From the NCBI GenBank assembly GCA_037447655.1, contig JBBHKE010001377.1, positions 243,812 to 307,811 of the forward strand: a stretch of 64,000 bases of DNA, written 5' to 3'. Origin of the DNA: Zygnema cylindricum (Eukaryota; Streptophyta; Zygnematophyceae; Zygnematales; Zygnemataceae). A program made the translations under genes and the position numbers. This document shows, in pieces, positions 33,893-47,000 of this stretch. The notes under the pieces were generated by a model. That model searched no databases. It was not told the DNA's origin and saw nothing but the letters and a program-made list of their open reading frames with translations. How positions within the stretch are numbered: position 1 is the first letter of the stretch; every line of letters begins with the position of its first letter.

Positions 33893-36800
33893 ATGCCTCT
33901 TTGGAGAGTTGCCACTGCTCCTGATGAACTGGATGGTACGGACAGTTTAATGGATGCCTCTTTTCCTGTGGAAACATCCACATTTTCATCTTCTTTGTCG
34001 TCCGGTTTACATCAAAGGACCTCTTCTACTTATCAACCAGGAAGCCCAAGGAGTCCCTCCTCATATATGCCTACAGGCCCCTTTCTTATCAAGACTCAGC
34101 CTCCTCCAGATGTGAACAAGAACACTTCCTGGTTTCTGTACCCTGGGATATGGACAATGTACTTTGTCATTGTCTTTTTAGTGTGGCTTCTCATTTTGTC
34201 GATCCTGGGATGCAGTGTGGGGACAGCCTGGACACTGGTTCATTTGATTCATTCCACAGTAAGTGATTTTTTAGTTTTTTTTTTTGCTTTTTTATTATTA
34301 TTCATTTTTCTTCTCAGTTATCCTCTTTTTTATTCCGGATTTTTTTGTCTTTTTTTTGTCTTTACCTCCGCTTCGTGACTCTTTTAGGCTTTCTTTGTGC
34401 ACTTAATCTCTATTGTATGTGGATAACAAAAATGTACAGAAAATGTCCAGACAGAAATTTACCACTTTTGGCACCAAAATTTGTTGAATTACCTCTCTAG
34501 TTGTTCGATTAATCAATTTAATTAATTCCCACACTTCCTTAATTTAAATGTAAAAATTTAATTAATTTTCAGTCAGAGGTATACTGACTCTTTTCTGGTG
34601 AATGAGATCCCATGAAATTATTTTCTCCTTTTCTCTCTTTTCCCCTCCTTTTTCCTCTCTCTCCCACACTTCCTCTCTCTTTGTAGTTTTAGTCCCTTGT
34701 TTAGGTTTGATGCCCTTTTTTTTATAAAGTTTCTGATGATCCGAAACCTATTTTTGTTCTTAAACTTTCGTAAAGTTATACTAGTCGTCTTTATCATGTT
34801 TGATGGTATCTGCGCTCGCAATGATATTTTTATGGGCATCTTCTCGCTCCCTCTCTCCTCCTCCCCTCTCCTCTCCTCCCCTATCCTCCCTTCCCCTCCC
34901 AATCAGTGTGAGCATATTCTGCTGAAACCCCCCTTTTTTTTTTAAGAAATACCATTTTGCAGTATAACCTATTCTCTCCTCTTCCTCCCCCTCTTCCTCT
35001 TACTGGGTCCCTTTTTCCTCTCCCACTGCCTCTCCTTCACAGTTTTCAAGTGAGGGCATATTAAGCTTGAATGTTGACCGTTTAGTTAGCCTTATTCCCC
35101 ATTTCAGAAACATGGCACTCTCTCCTCTCCCTCTTTCTCCTCCTCTCTCTGGGTCTCGACTTCCTCCCTCACTTCCTCTCTCGCTCCCTCCCGCACTTCC
35201 TCTCCTATTTCCTCTCCTTTACAGGTTCAAGTGAAGGGATATTAAGCATGAATGTTGACTGTCTAGTTGGCTTTCGCATTTTTCTTGTGGAGTATGGTCA
35301 TTTTTAAATTTCGATGTTACTATTTTTGAAAATCCTCCCCTTCTCTCTGTCCCTCTTTTCCATCATCCCATTTCCTCTATCTTTCCCCTCACCCCCTTTC
35401 CTCTCTTTCCCTCTCTCTCTTCCCCCATTTTCTCTCTCTCCCTCTCTCCTCCCCCCTCCCCCTCTTTCCCTCTCTCTCCCCCTTAAATGGCAAGCTATTT
35501 TTTTTTCTCTCTCTCTCTCTCTCTCCTCTTTCCCCCCACTCCCTCTCTCCCCCTCACTCTCTCGCCCTAATAGCAATTTGGAAGCTGTGTTCATTCACAG
35601 GTGACCTTTTACCTTTTCCATTGGAAGAAAGGATCTCCTTTTTCGGAAGATCAGGGGATGTATGACAAGTTGACTTGGTGGGAACAAGTCGATAATGGTC
35701 GTCAATTGACAAGAAATCGCAAGTTTCTCACATTCGTGCCCGTTTTATTGTAAGTACATTCTATTCGAGTTTTTTCCCTTTCGCTTTTTGTGACCGTTTT
35801 ATCGGAAGCACGTCCTATTTGATTCTTTTTCCTGTCACTTTTTTACGCCCATTTTACGCGATTCGTTCCCTTTCATGTTCGTGCTTCTTTTAATGTAAAT
35901 ACATCTTATTCAAGTTTTTTCTTTTCACTTTTTGTGCCCCTTGTATCATAAGTACACTCTATTTGATTCTTTCCCTTTTCGCCGAAGAGTTTCTCTCCTG
36001 CTTGCCCTTTTTTTTGTCTCACTCTCCTCTGAATGGCAGAAATGCATCACTTTTGACATTCTCCACAAGAAGAGATTTTTTGGGGCAGTCTCGGAGATGT
36101 CGATAACAAGCGGGAAATCTAATTTGTAACATCGTTTGTTTGTTTTTCTTCATCTTCATGTTAGCGGAGCAAATGCTAGGTCACAATTTTTGAAGTCTGG
36201 GTAATTACATATGATGTTACGGTTACTGCTAGTAACCACGGTAATCTTTGTTTTTCCTTTGTACGATGCATTTACTGTAAACGAGGGAAACCAATTATAA
36301 CCTGAAAATTCAGCAGTTACTTGCAGGATCCCCAGTGTTTTACTACTAATATGCTGGAGGAAATTAAGAGTAACGACAGTATTGCAAACAGTAATTGCAG
36401 TTGTCCTTTATTCTTTTCATTTTGCGTACTTTTCCGGATGTAATTTGTCATTTCTGTCATTGAAACATTAATCATGTATAGTCGTGGTTTTTCAGGAATC
36501 CCAGTATTTGCAGTATTGTCCATACATCGGAAATACTGGGTTGACTGCAATTGCCAGTATTTTTGTCTTATGTAGTTACCCTATTAGCCATACAAGATAC
36601 AAAACTCTCGGTAAACTGATTTTTGAAAACCTAACAATATTTTTGAAACATGTAGCTGAAGTAGGTATTCTTATGAAATAGAAGGTGGAGTATGTAACAT
36701 TTTCCTCGATCTCGGCAGACTCGTAATCTTTTACTTTATAGCTATTTGAATAGGGCTCAGAAGGCTGGAGCTTTGTAATCCTTAATTGTTTTATTTGTTT

Positions 36801-37977
36801 CAAAGTGTTGGGCTGAAATGGCATTTATATTTTACCTTCTGTTTAAATGTACACCAGGAATTGTTATGAGCTTGGTGCCCCTTTTTTTGCCCACAAAAAT
36901 GGCGTTGATTATATTAACTGTTTTTTTTCTTGAGTCTAATTCTTTTAACGGTTCAAAAACAGCAAATTCATTTGGAACTGAATTAGAATCAATAACACGA
37001 AATAAATCCCACTTTAGTAATTTCTTTGCTCTAATAAAGATTCAAAGTAAATAATCATAATAGGTAATTCATCCCAATTTAATAATGGTTCTTCCCATTC
37101 TTTTGAATAACCAAATGTCATGGTCCTCTTTTCTATATTTGATCTTCCGGTCAGAAAAGACAAACCTTTGATAGATGTGCTAGTTAAAAAACTTGGAAGT
37201 TGAGTATCTATGAGATATGATTTTTCAACACATGAAGGCTTAAACTTGAATATCTTGTATTACTGACCTTAATATTAGGTTATGTGCATTTTCTGGTAAT
37301 TTACATCTCGGGTTTTATTGTTATTCAAGAAGTAATTGGGTAAAGTGACATCAAACAAAAGGATTTGTTAACTAACTTTGTTTATCACAACTTTTGCGGT
37401 CGAAATGAACAAAGCATTGTCTAATTTCTTCATGTTTTTGAACTTAAAACTGTTTTAACATTTTAACAGTTAACTTCACTTAACATGATTTTGACATCTG
37501 TGTCACAAGTTGTTTGGTTATTTCACAGGTATATCTTTTTGAACTTCATAACTTTTTCAAATTTCGAACTCTTTTACATCGTTTTGACAAGTGCAGCAAT
37601 TTAGTTATCTTACAAATATTTGTTCTTTAAACTTTACACCATAAACATTTTCTAATTTTGACATTTGCAACAATTCGTTTTTTTCAGTGTATGTCTTTTT
37701 AAACTTCGTAACTTGTTAACATTACGACGTTTTAACTTTTATTCAATATGGTTTTTACTTGTTCAACAATTTTTTTATTTTCTTCACAATTTGTTTTTTT
37801 GTTTTTTTTTTTTTTTTGCGCAGGTATGCCATAGCTTCCTATACTATGAGAACTTCTGAATATTCAAGTACCGTGTTGCTCGTAAATACTGTGGTTGTCT
37901 TTACAGTAATTATTGCAAAAATGCCTTTTCTTCATCAGGTTCGAATTTTTGGCATTAATGCAGATTTTGCGACATAA
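33893..37977 (+). CDS. ORM: ORMDL family protein (regulator of serine palmitoyltransferase)
   Basis: ORMDL/Orm proteins sit in the ER membrane and hold back serine palmitoyltransferase, the first step of sphingolipid synthesis. Exons 33893-34258, 35601-35749 and 37824-37977 join in frame (phases 0 and 2, GT-AG) to 222 residues. The core starts at about residue 68: QPPPDVNKNTSWFLYPGIW, membrane segments (MYFVIVFLVWLLILSILGC), then FHWKKGSPFSEDQGMYDKL, TWWEQVDNGRQLTRNRKFL, FVPVLLYAIASYT, a hydrophobic stretch and HQVRIFGINADFAT. Plant ORMs that I remember are about 157 residues; this one has some 65 extra N-terminal residues rich in Ser, Thr and Pro. The ATG chosen is the first in frame after the ACAGTT repeat; if a downstream Met were used most of the extension would be lost. 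Introns are T-rich, 1.3 and 2.1 kb. Confidence 0.93.
34640..35580. repeat. Pyrimidine-rich blocks in ORMDL intron 1
   Basis: Several CTCTCC/CCCTCC tracts (about 34620-34690, 34845-34900, 34970-35220 and 35330-35560). Two of the blocks share the same linker text, AAGTGA(A/G)GG.ATATTAAGC.TGAATGTTGAC, at about 35050 and 35230, so a larger unit of about 180 bases was duplicated. Open frames on both strands are repeat artefacts. Confidence 0.7.
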
Positions 37978-38744
37978 TTACTGTGGAACTCTTTTCGATT
38001 TAATGTCTTTTTTTTTTATCTTTTGCCAAGGAGAAGAAAGAAGAAAAAAAATTGTTTTGTTGATTACATATATTTCTGGCATAGAAAAAACGACTATTAT
38101 GGGCATAAAAAAAAAACGATTTAGTTTTTGTACAGATAAAGAAATTGAGTGTAAAGGTAGGTAGGTTTTATGTATCTCCTCCGGGTAGGGAAAATTAGTG
38201 TTGACATTATCTGGTAGTAGTTGTTAGTTTCAAATGGTAGTTTGTAAGGATTATTTTTTCTGTATATGGAATTGATACTTCTTTTTTTGAGGGTTTTGTA
38301 TTTTCCATTTATCTAAATGTAAAACTATGTTTTGATTGAAAACGAAGGCAAACGTTTTTTTTTTCCCCCCCCCCTAGGTGAGTAAAGGTCAGAGTGTAAG
38401 TATTTGAAATATCTTTCTTGTAGAAGTAAAAACGCTTGTGGTTATGTTTTCATCGAAACAGACTCTAATTTTAATTTTGTTGAAGCTCCCTAGTATTGAG
38501 GCGAGAATTTTTTTGTTTGTCTTGAGACGGGTTGAGCTTATATAAGAAGGTTCGACAATTGCTAAATTTTCCTGTCTATTGATTTTAACATTGCTTTAAC
38601 GATGTTTTAACAATGTGTTAACGATGTTTTTAGAATGACTCTGGGATTATGTTCAACAAGGTCTTACCATTTGGTTAACTCAGCTCAAAGTTTTCGTTTT
38701 ATCGTTTTTGAAAATCTTGTCCTTGATCTCACTCATGGAAAGTA
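37978..38744. other. ORMDL downstream region
   Basis: T-rich 3' flank with no coding frame. A run of CCCCCCCC at 38367-38375 follows a T tract. The 3' UTR end is not clear. Confidence 0.5.
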
Positions 38745-38953
38745 CACCGTGTATGGCTATCAGTGCTAATGTTTCTTTTGCCACTACAAACATCTTTTCT
38801 CAAACACGCTTTTCAGATTATAGATCTAACGGTTGCAGCCAATATTTTCACCTTCTGATTGGCAGTCACCATCTGAAAATCAGACAAGTGTGTATGGAGG
38901 AAAGATGTTTTAAGTGGCGAAGAAATTATCAACACTAGTAGCGACGCACTGTG
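38745..38953. mobile_element. TA-target MITE (209 bp)
   Basis: TA at both borders; the ends are more worn (CACCGTGTATGGCTATCAG; GTAGCGACGCACTGTG). The interior, with CAGATTATAGATCTAACGGTT and ATCTGAAAATCAGACAAGTG, identifies the 5162/27556 subfamily. Confidence 0.75.
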
Positions 38954-41075
38954 TACTTGAGCTATCTTTTCAAATGACAATCTATGGATCTGCTGTCGAG
39001 TATTAAGTATTCAATGTTCTATTAGACTCGGTACAATAACATCTCATACTCTTAATGGGCGAAAAACAACGGTCAACTTTTATTCACAGAGAAGTAGAAA
39101 GATGACGGAGCATCAAATTTTCCCAAAGAAAGGCACTGTAACATAATATACTTGTAAAAGGCGTTTTTTCGAGAGGTGCTTTAGGAGCCTTCTCCCTTTT
39201 GTTCTCTCATGTTTTTTTGTCAGTCATGTATCTGTTCTTTGTTACAATTGCAAGCTTCGATCCTCCTTTAATTTGCTAAAGTGGTCGCGGATCGTGGACT
39301 TGCTCCGGATCTCCCTCACGGTACTATATTGACCTTGGGGGATTTACGGGGCTTTTATGTTGAGCTTATGTTGAGCCTTTACATTTTTTTTAGTAATATT
39401 GGAGGTTGGTTGGGTATTTCTTTTAGTTGTTGGTTTTTTGATTTTGTGCTTGGTATACTTTTCTACATCCCCTGCTGGTTTTTCTATTCCTGTACATTGT
39501 TTTCTTCTTAGTTTACTTCCTCCTACGTCCGGTTTTTCTGTTCGTTTTAATTTATAGTTTTGTTTGTTCCCATGGACTCAGATGGTTTACCGTCACAGCA
39601 TTGTTAGTAAAGCCTGTCTCAATATAGACCCAATAAAAGATGACAAACTGGAAGTCTTTGATACATCTAGCGTTAGTTATAATTTCTTTGGATGACTTCC
39701 TTCATACTTGTGATCAACGATCTTTCGTGAGGAGTCCTGGGAACCATTCCCCTTCATCGTCATATGTTGCTATCATGTCTTCGTATCATGACCTGTAAAA
39801 TGGAAATACCATCGCCAAATTATGTGTAACAACTCATTCCTTACAAATGTCTCACACCAGTATATCTTCCACTTTATACCGGTATACCTACCAATTTTGA
39901 AAGCCTTTGCTTTGAAGTACTGGTCAAACAATGTCAACCAATGTCATCGCATATACAGTATGATGACATATTTACCCGAATTTATTAAAATATATACACT
40001 CGACTTTATCAAAAAGTGCGATGTCATCTTATTGTCGTTACAGGAACACATGGTACCAACATACGGCGATGATCATCAACAAACTCTATAACATGATACT
40101 TGATGATAGTTTGATATGACCATCTGAATCTTGGCTTTGGGCTTATATAAATATTGTAATTGTAATAACACTAAAGCATTGAAAAAACACTGGGATCTCA
40201 CCTGAGCAGAAGAGCGGAAGTGAAAGGCAAATAAATACGACTAAGCAACGAAAAGCCAAAACCATGACTAAAGGAAAAAAATAAAAAAGGCATTATCAAA
40301 GGGAACAAAAGCAACAAAAGCAAAAACAAGAGAACAAACAGAACCACGATTAAAACATCAATTAATAAGGATAAAAAACAATACATCGTCAACGTAGGAA
40401 ACCGGGAACCAAGACCAATCCAATCTAATACAACCTGATACCACCCTAATAAAAGGAGCAATTATCATAAATCCCCATAAAGGAGGCTTTTTTGGAGGGA
40501 GGTTCCTAACAAGTCGATGAGCAAACAGCAAAATGAGAAAAGACGTTTTTTCCAATCACTCATTTAAAAATACGATCTTATTCTTGTCACCAATAAAACA
40601 TAAAAAATATTTGCGTGTACAGTACAAGGGGATTATAAAAGAGAAACAATACTGCTTTAATTTATTCTGTTCAACAACTAGCGAACGGCTCTTCAAAAAA
40701 CCCTAAAAAAAATATAGAAAACTACAATTCTTTATTTGTTGACAAAAATGTATTGGAAAACTCAAAGTTGCCGCCCTTTCTAGCAGAGAAAAATAAATCG
40801 AGAGAGAAGAAAAGAAAAAGAGAAAGAGAAAGAGAAAGAAAGGCACAGCGAAAGTGGTATGACATTATAAAAAAATGAAAAAAAAGAAAAAAAGGGAGAA
40901 CAAAAACCTGCAAAACGAAAACTGTTGTTCAAAAACTAAAACCGGGAACCTCGAAACGAGGGAGACCTATACTTTTTCTTTATACAAAGTGTTCATCAAA
41001 ATTGTTGGAGAATCCAGACTAACACCGCATTTCTTTAGCCATAGTTTTTTATTATTATTATTATCATTTTTTTTG
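38954..41075. other. Intergenic, convergent gene ends
   Basis: ORMDL (plus) and BRCA2 (minus) converge here. Small frames (39281-39511, 39822-40091, 40198-40461) show no family features. A GA-rich and A-rich stretch lies at 40795-40910. Nothing else is recognised. Confidence 0.5.
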
Positions 41076-44000
41076 TCATCTATTGAAATTATTCAAACGA
41101 GGTTTAGTCGAAGTTCCAATGGAAAACGGGTGCAATTGTGAATTACGTTTCAACTTTCCCTTACTATAATAAGACGACCCAGAGTTTCTCGAAGAAGGTG
41201 ACGTTCTTGTACTACTTTCCATATTACTTTCCATACTTTTTTCCGAATTTGATACTTCGTGGCTGGATTCTCCATCAGATCCCACTTTATCGAAATGACT
41301 CTCCAGTTTTTTCGGATGTTGAAATTCTCTCTTTCGACGAAAACGACGGGACGAGTTTTTTTGTCCCACAACGTTCGATATTAGATTATTTTGAGTCTGG
41401 TGAAGTTTGTCAGTATTGGGAGAATCCTCTGGGCTTTTTACGGTGGTATGATTCCCTCCAAAAACCGTCTTCCTTCTTGTCTCGGCAATCCTTCTTGTTT
41501 CTGACAATCTACTCTTTACTGTAGTAAGGTCATTACAAATCTCTGATTGGTCTATTCCAATAATCTCCCTCACTCGTTCACATAAGGCATTCGCCATCTG
41601 TAAACCCCAACATGGTTTTGTCATAGTTACAAATATACAATACAAGTAAATACAAGTAAACAGTAATAATACAAAGTCATAAGAAATACAAGTAACACAA
41701 GTAATATGAACAATACAACCAGCATGACTAATACGAGTAATACGAGTAATACAAGTTATAAATTAATACAAGCAATTTAAGTAAGACAAGTCATACAACT
41801 TGCTGTACTTTCACAAGTAATACAAGTAAAATGACCACTACAAAGTTATAAACTAATACAAGTAATACAAGTAACACAAGTAATACGAGTAACACAAGTA
41901 AAACAAGTAACACAAGTAACACAAGTAACACAAGTAATACAAGTAACAGAAGTATTAAGTATTACAAGTAATGCATAACATGACATGTACAAGTTATAAA
42001 CCAATGCAAGCAATAAAAGGAAAACACGTAAGGCAAGTAAAGCATGACTAACATGACTAATACAAGTAATAAAACTAATGTAACTAAACATATGTACAGT
42101 GTCCACATTTCCTGGCATTCCACATTTTCACTGCGTATCTTTTAGGGTTTTGTTACTGTAACTCAGGAGAAACACACCCCGATTTCTAAATGAAAGAGAT
42201 AACAATTTACGACTTCTAAAAGAAAGTGGGGAAACTCTCCAATCTTCAAATAGAAAAACAGGGAAACGCCAACTTCCAAAAGGAAGAAAAGGATTATAAG
42301 GGAGGGTGCCTCTACTAATGCAAAAAAAAGATATTCGCTCGCTGAAAACATCATTCACGCAAAAAGCAACAATACTGACAGAACATTCAGAGTTACACTT
42401 CTGATTTAAACCATATTAGTGTTGAAAAAAACAATTTGTGATCAAAGGAAAGTAGGTTATCGTGTAAGTCACTCACTGTATTAGAAATAGATGATGCCCA
42501 AGAAGAGACCTCTGACGCCGTTTCTCTGAAATGAGAGAGACTACTACCAGAGGGGGAGGTAGAGAGAGAGGCAATATCCGAAGCAGAAGCAACCCACAAG
42601 CTGTGAAAAGCATCCGGTTTTTTCCGCAATAAGTTGGACCACGAAACCTGGAAAGAAAAGACATATGTAAATTCGACACAGAAAGTGGGTTCAGAGAAGA
42701 GAAAAAACTGACGCACAGAGGAACTTCCTGTTAGAAATATAGTCTTTGATAGAAGCTAATTTTCTGACATTGTTTTTAATATCGAAATTCTGAATTCTGT
42801 TTTCTAGGATTTCGGTATTTAGAATTCTGTAGTCTGTCCTAGTATCTAGGATTGCTATAATTCAGTCTTTCGGTGTTCTACAGTCAACAGGTTTCTACGT
42901 GATAAGATTCTGGTCAAGATCTGTTTATAAATCTTGACCATGGCTCTTGGCCGAAAGGTCAAGTGCCTCTTCAGAATAGGAAAGTACACCTAGTTCTCGA
43001 GAGGTCACTCTCGAGATATTTTCTCTATTTAGCTTTTCCTTTCTTCTTGTTTTGTATCAGTTTTTTAATTTTATAAAAGACAAAACTTTTCTGTCCCCTT
43101 TCCTTCCACTCTATTTGTCATCATGACTTCATCTGTAATACTTCCAAATGGAGTTGGAAAACATAGGAAAGATAGAAAGAAGGACAGAGAAGACAGAGGA
43201 GAGACAGAGGACAGAAGAGAAAGGAGAGCGAGGAGAGAGAGGAGAGGAGGAGGAGAGGGAGGGAGGGAGGGAGGGAAGAGGACTTCAACAGAGTAAAACA
43301 AGGATATGGTACACGCGTTAAATTCAAATTTTAAGGGATTCTTAGTGCAATTCGAGTTTTAATGTTTAATAAATACCCCAAAGTTAGAACTAGGGTCGAA
43401 AATGGTTTAAAAGCCAAGGAGGTTATCTAAACTATGTGGAGCTTAGAACATTGCTAACACAGGAGGAAGACCCAAAAAAAGGGAAAAGAGAAGACCATAA
43501 GCGAATGAAAAAGAAAATCAAGGGGGATAGATTGGATAAGAGAAGAGTGTGAGAGAAAGACCAAACTGGAAGACTGTAGAAAGTACAAGGAAGTGTGGAG
43601 ATAGAGTAAGCTAGGCGTATCGAATGTAGACAAAAGCAACTATATTGAAAAAAAAAAGAAAAGGGTCAGAATAAGGGCTTACCACACAACCAACTAGAGT
43701 TGTTTCTAAAACCATAAACGCATCAGCAAAGGCATTGTGCTCCACTGCGAGAAGAGAGAGGCCCTCAACATCTTCAGAATCTTCCAAACTTCCTTCATTC
43801 CTAGAACCGTCGACTAAAAAAATCCACTGAGAAGTCTTCATTCCTTTCGAAACAGGTTTTCCCACATTAACAACAAGAGCAGAAATGTCGAATTCTCTGC
43901 AGTGAAATTTACACAGGAAATGTCATTTTCTGCAACATTAAATAGAATACCAAATTTCCATGTACATGCTTCTTTTCCTGTTTTTTGCAATAGGCAAACT

Positions 44001-47000
44001 GCAAAAAAACGGTCAGTGAGGTTTATCTCTTACCTGTCCTCTGGAACAGTTCCCAGTTCTGACAGCTTCATAGCTTTCCTTTTGGGATATGCACATCTGT
44101 AAAATTGCAAAAATTTACAGAGATTATGTTACATACTCATAGTATTACATTACATTACATCTTAACACGTTACATTGCATAATACTACATTACATTCCAT
44201 TGTCCTGCATTATACTCCATAAACTACAGTAGATTACATAAAATCAGACTTGATTGAAATAGAAGTACAATAGATTACGTTAAAAGTACATGAAATTACA
44301 CTAGATACAATAGATGCCCTACATTACGAAAAATATATTAGACTACAACAGCTTACCTTAGCTTACATTGGATTACATTAGATTCCATTATATCGCGTTT
44401 ATTATTTATCATTAGTATATCAATATTTGATTATGTTACTTCAAGTACATCCCAGCACAGAGAAGAAAGTGGGACTGAATTACAAATCCCTTTGTGAACC
44501 AGAATACCAAACTGTTGCTCTAAATGCACGAAGAGACTCCAAATTGACAATTGGTATAAGTCACCGGTTGGTTCTTTTACTATATGGACTGCTTGTCATG
44601 GTCTTGTGTTTCACAGTGACTCTTTTGTGATTTCCAGTTTATTCCCATAAGCCTATTTTGGGTTTTTGAGGACAATATTCATGTGATGTTAATGGTAAAT
44701 GCCTTGAGCCTATACACACAAGAAGCTAAAAACATTCAAATAACTACACCACCCATCACTAGTTCGTGAATTATTAGCGTTAACAGTTTCTTGGAATTAA
44801 CTACACCAAATTATATTTTGCAACGTGGTTCATTATGGGCCACTCAATTAAATAGTGTTATTACACTGATTTTGGGTAAAAAAAATGCTCACCAAAAATC
44901 GAGTGATTAACTCTAATAGCGATGGAAAGTGTACCATAACAACAAACATTTGCTTTCATTGCGACTTGGGAATCTGTTTTTGCATTTGACCTGATGCTTG
45001 ACAATAGTATGTTTCAGTGTCAAGAAAATGAAGCAAAACCTGAGACTTTTGGCTGAGGATGGCGGGAGTTGTTGCCACTTCGTCCCACGTGAGGTGGACA
45101 AATGTGAAATTCGACTCGTGATGAAGCTTTCACGTCGAATTACAGAAAGTCGAAGGCCCAACACTATGTACTTTCCTCCCTCCATCAAATCTTGAAGCTG
45201 ATCCATCCGATTAAAATGTGTCAGATGCATGTACATTTGGGACCTTTCACGGGATTTTAAAGCTTTCTGAATTTTTTACAACTGCACATAATTTAGCGAA
45301 TACTGGCAATGCTGTTTCAAACACATGTGGCTATTACTTAGGGAGAAGATTAAACTTTTCAATAGACTGCATACCTTTGTCAGAAAATAGAATCATAAGG
45401 CCCACACTTTTGATATCTCGAGTGACATAAACAAAATCCCAAACAAGTTCATAACGTGAAACTACTGAAAAAATTCTTCAGTTCTCATGCTGTGCTCATG
45501 ATTAAAATAAAAAGAGACCAGTTTTCTGGGACTTCTCAGTTCATCGATGTACAAAATTTAAAACCACAAGGTTTCACCTGCTCATCAGATGGTGCCCAAA
45601 CAGTAACCATTCCCTCTCCATCCAAAAAAGTGTTGTCTGAACCCCAACTATCATCTTCATCTTCCACTTCAATGGAAGAGACTTTCCGCAATCCAGCGAC
45701 CCTCAACCGAAGCATAGGAGTAACGTCTCGTGATGAAAGATTGGCTTCTTTAAGAGCCTCCTGAACAGCTTTCTCTGCCTCCCTTCTCACAAGTTCCTGC
45801 ACATCAAACACGTTAAATTTAAAGAAAATCCAAAGCCCTTTAAGCTTTCTCCTTGCAAATCAAACAAGTGGAGGCAACAGAATTCTGAACAGAGCCCAAT
45901 TTTGCACCTTAGAAATTCAGCAATTCTGGGAGATGATCACTTGATAAATCTGAGTATCCACCATTCTATTAGATGTGATTTTCTTTTTTGCACCCAACCA
46001 GCACATTGTTCATCGCTGAATTAAGAACTCTCAAGAACTCTCAGATTTTTTTTGATTAAAAATCACTAAGTATGAACATAACACCGATTGAAGTAGTGAA
46101 CAGCAAGCCACAATGTCTCGAAATTAGTACTATTGAATCTAAACCCTAGAAGCCCTCCTTGATTAGCCTAACATTTAGCACCTTCTAATTTATGCGTAAC
46201 ATTTTGCACAGAAAAACTCAATTACTATAGCCAGTTATTGCAGCAAAAGCGTACGGTTACTACGACTACTGGCTAGTCACCCCAGTAATCACGTTAGTAT
46301 ATTTACCCTGTTATATGCATTTCACAACTTAAAAATTGAGACTTACCTGCTGTTCGTTTCGATAAGCCATAAGCATGGACTGTTGTCCTGGGGCAAGACT
46401 GGCAAAATATCCCTCTGGATCACCAGATGTTTCAAGGGCAGAAGCCAAACGCGAGCCTTCAGATCGCATACTTTTGCTTTTCTTGTTGCCGATTCCTAAA
46501 CATCCTTCATTTTCCATTCGAGAAGCCACTTCTTCGGCTAATTTTGCTTGCCTTCAACCACCGAGTGCAACCGGACTGATGAGATTAGATGGGAACAGAA
46601 AAGAGGATAGAACAACAGGATTGCCACACTCTTAGGCTTTTCTTGGATTTTTTAAGTTACTGGAATTTTCAGTAGTCTGTATCAATGCCATTAACATGTA
46701 CATCAACAGTGATAATACTGGATACAGTCATACTGGATATACCGTAAGTGTGGTAACAAATAGATATAAAAAGTGTACGGAATCCCCCACTAAGTAAGGA
46801 AATCCCAACAAGTCTCACACCCAGAGAAAACATGGTCCAGGGCGTTTGCATGTTTCATACTGTTGCAGTTCCATTAAATTGGACCAATTATAGAAACTTA
46901 AGAACTCATATTATCTGTGTTCGATTCCTTGTTATATGGTGCGAAGAACATGGTGAGAAGGTTAAAGCCAATTACCTGTTTTTAAATGCCCGGCTTGCCA

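Noticed and set aside
35304-35604. Frames of 96 codons on both strands
   Set aside because: Pyrimidine-rich intron of ORMDL; repeat artefact.
41138-41524. 128-codon plus-strand frame
   Set aside because: Antisense shadow of the last BRCA2 exon.
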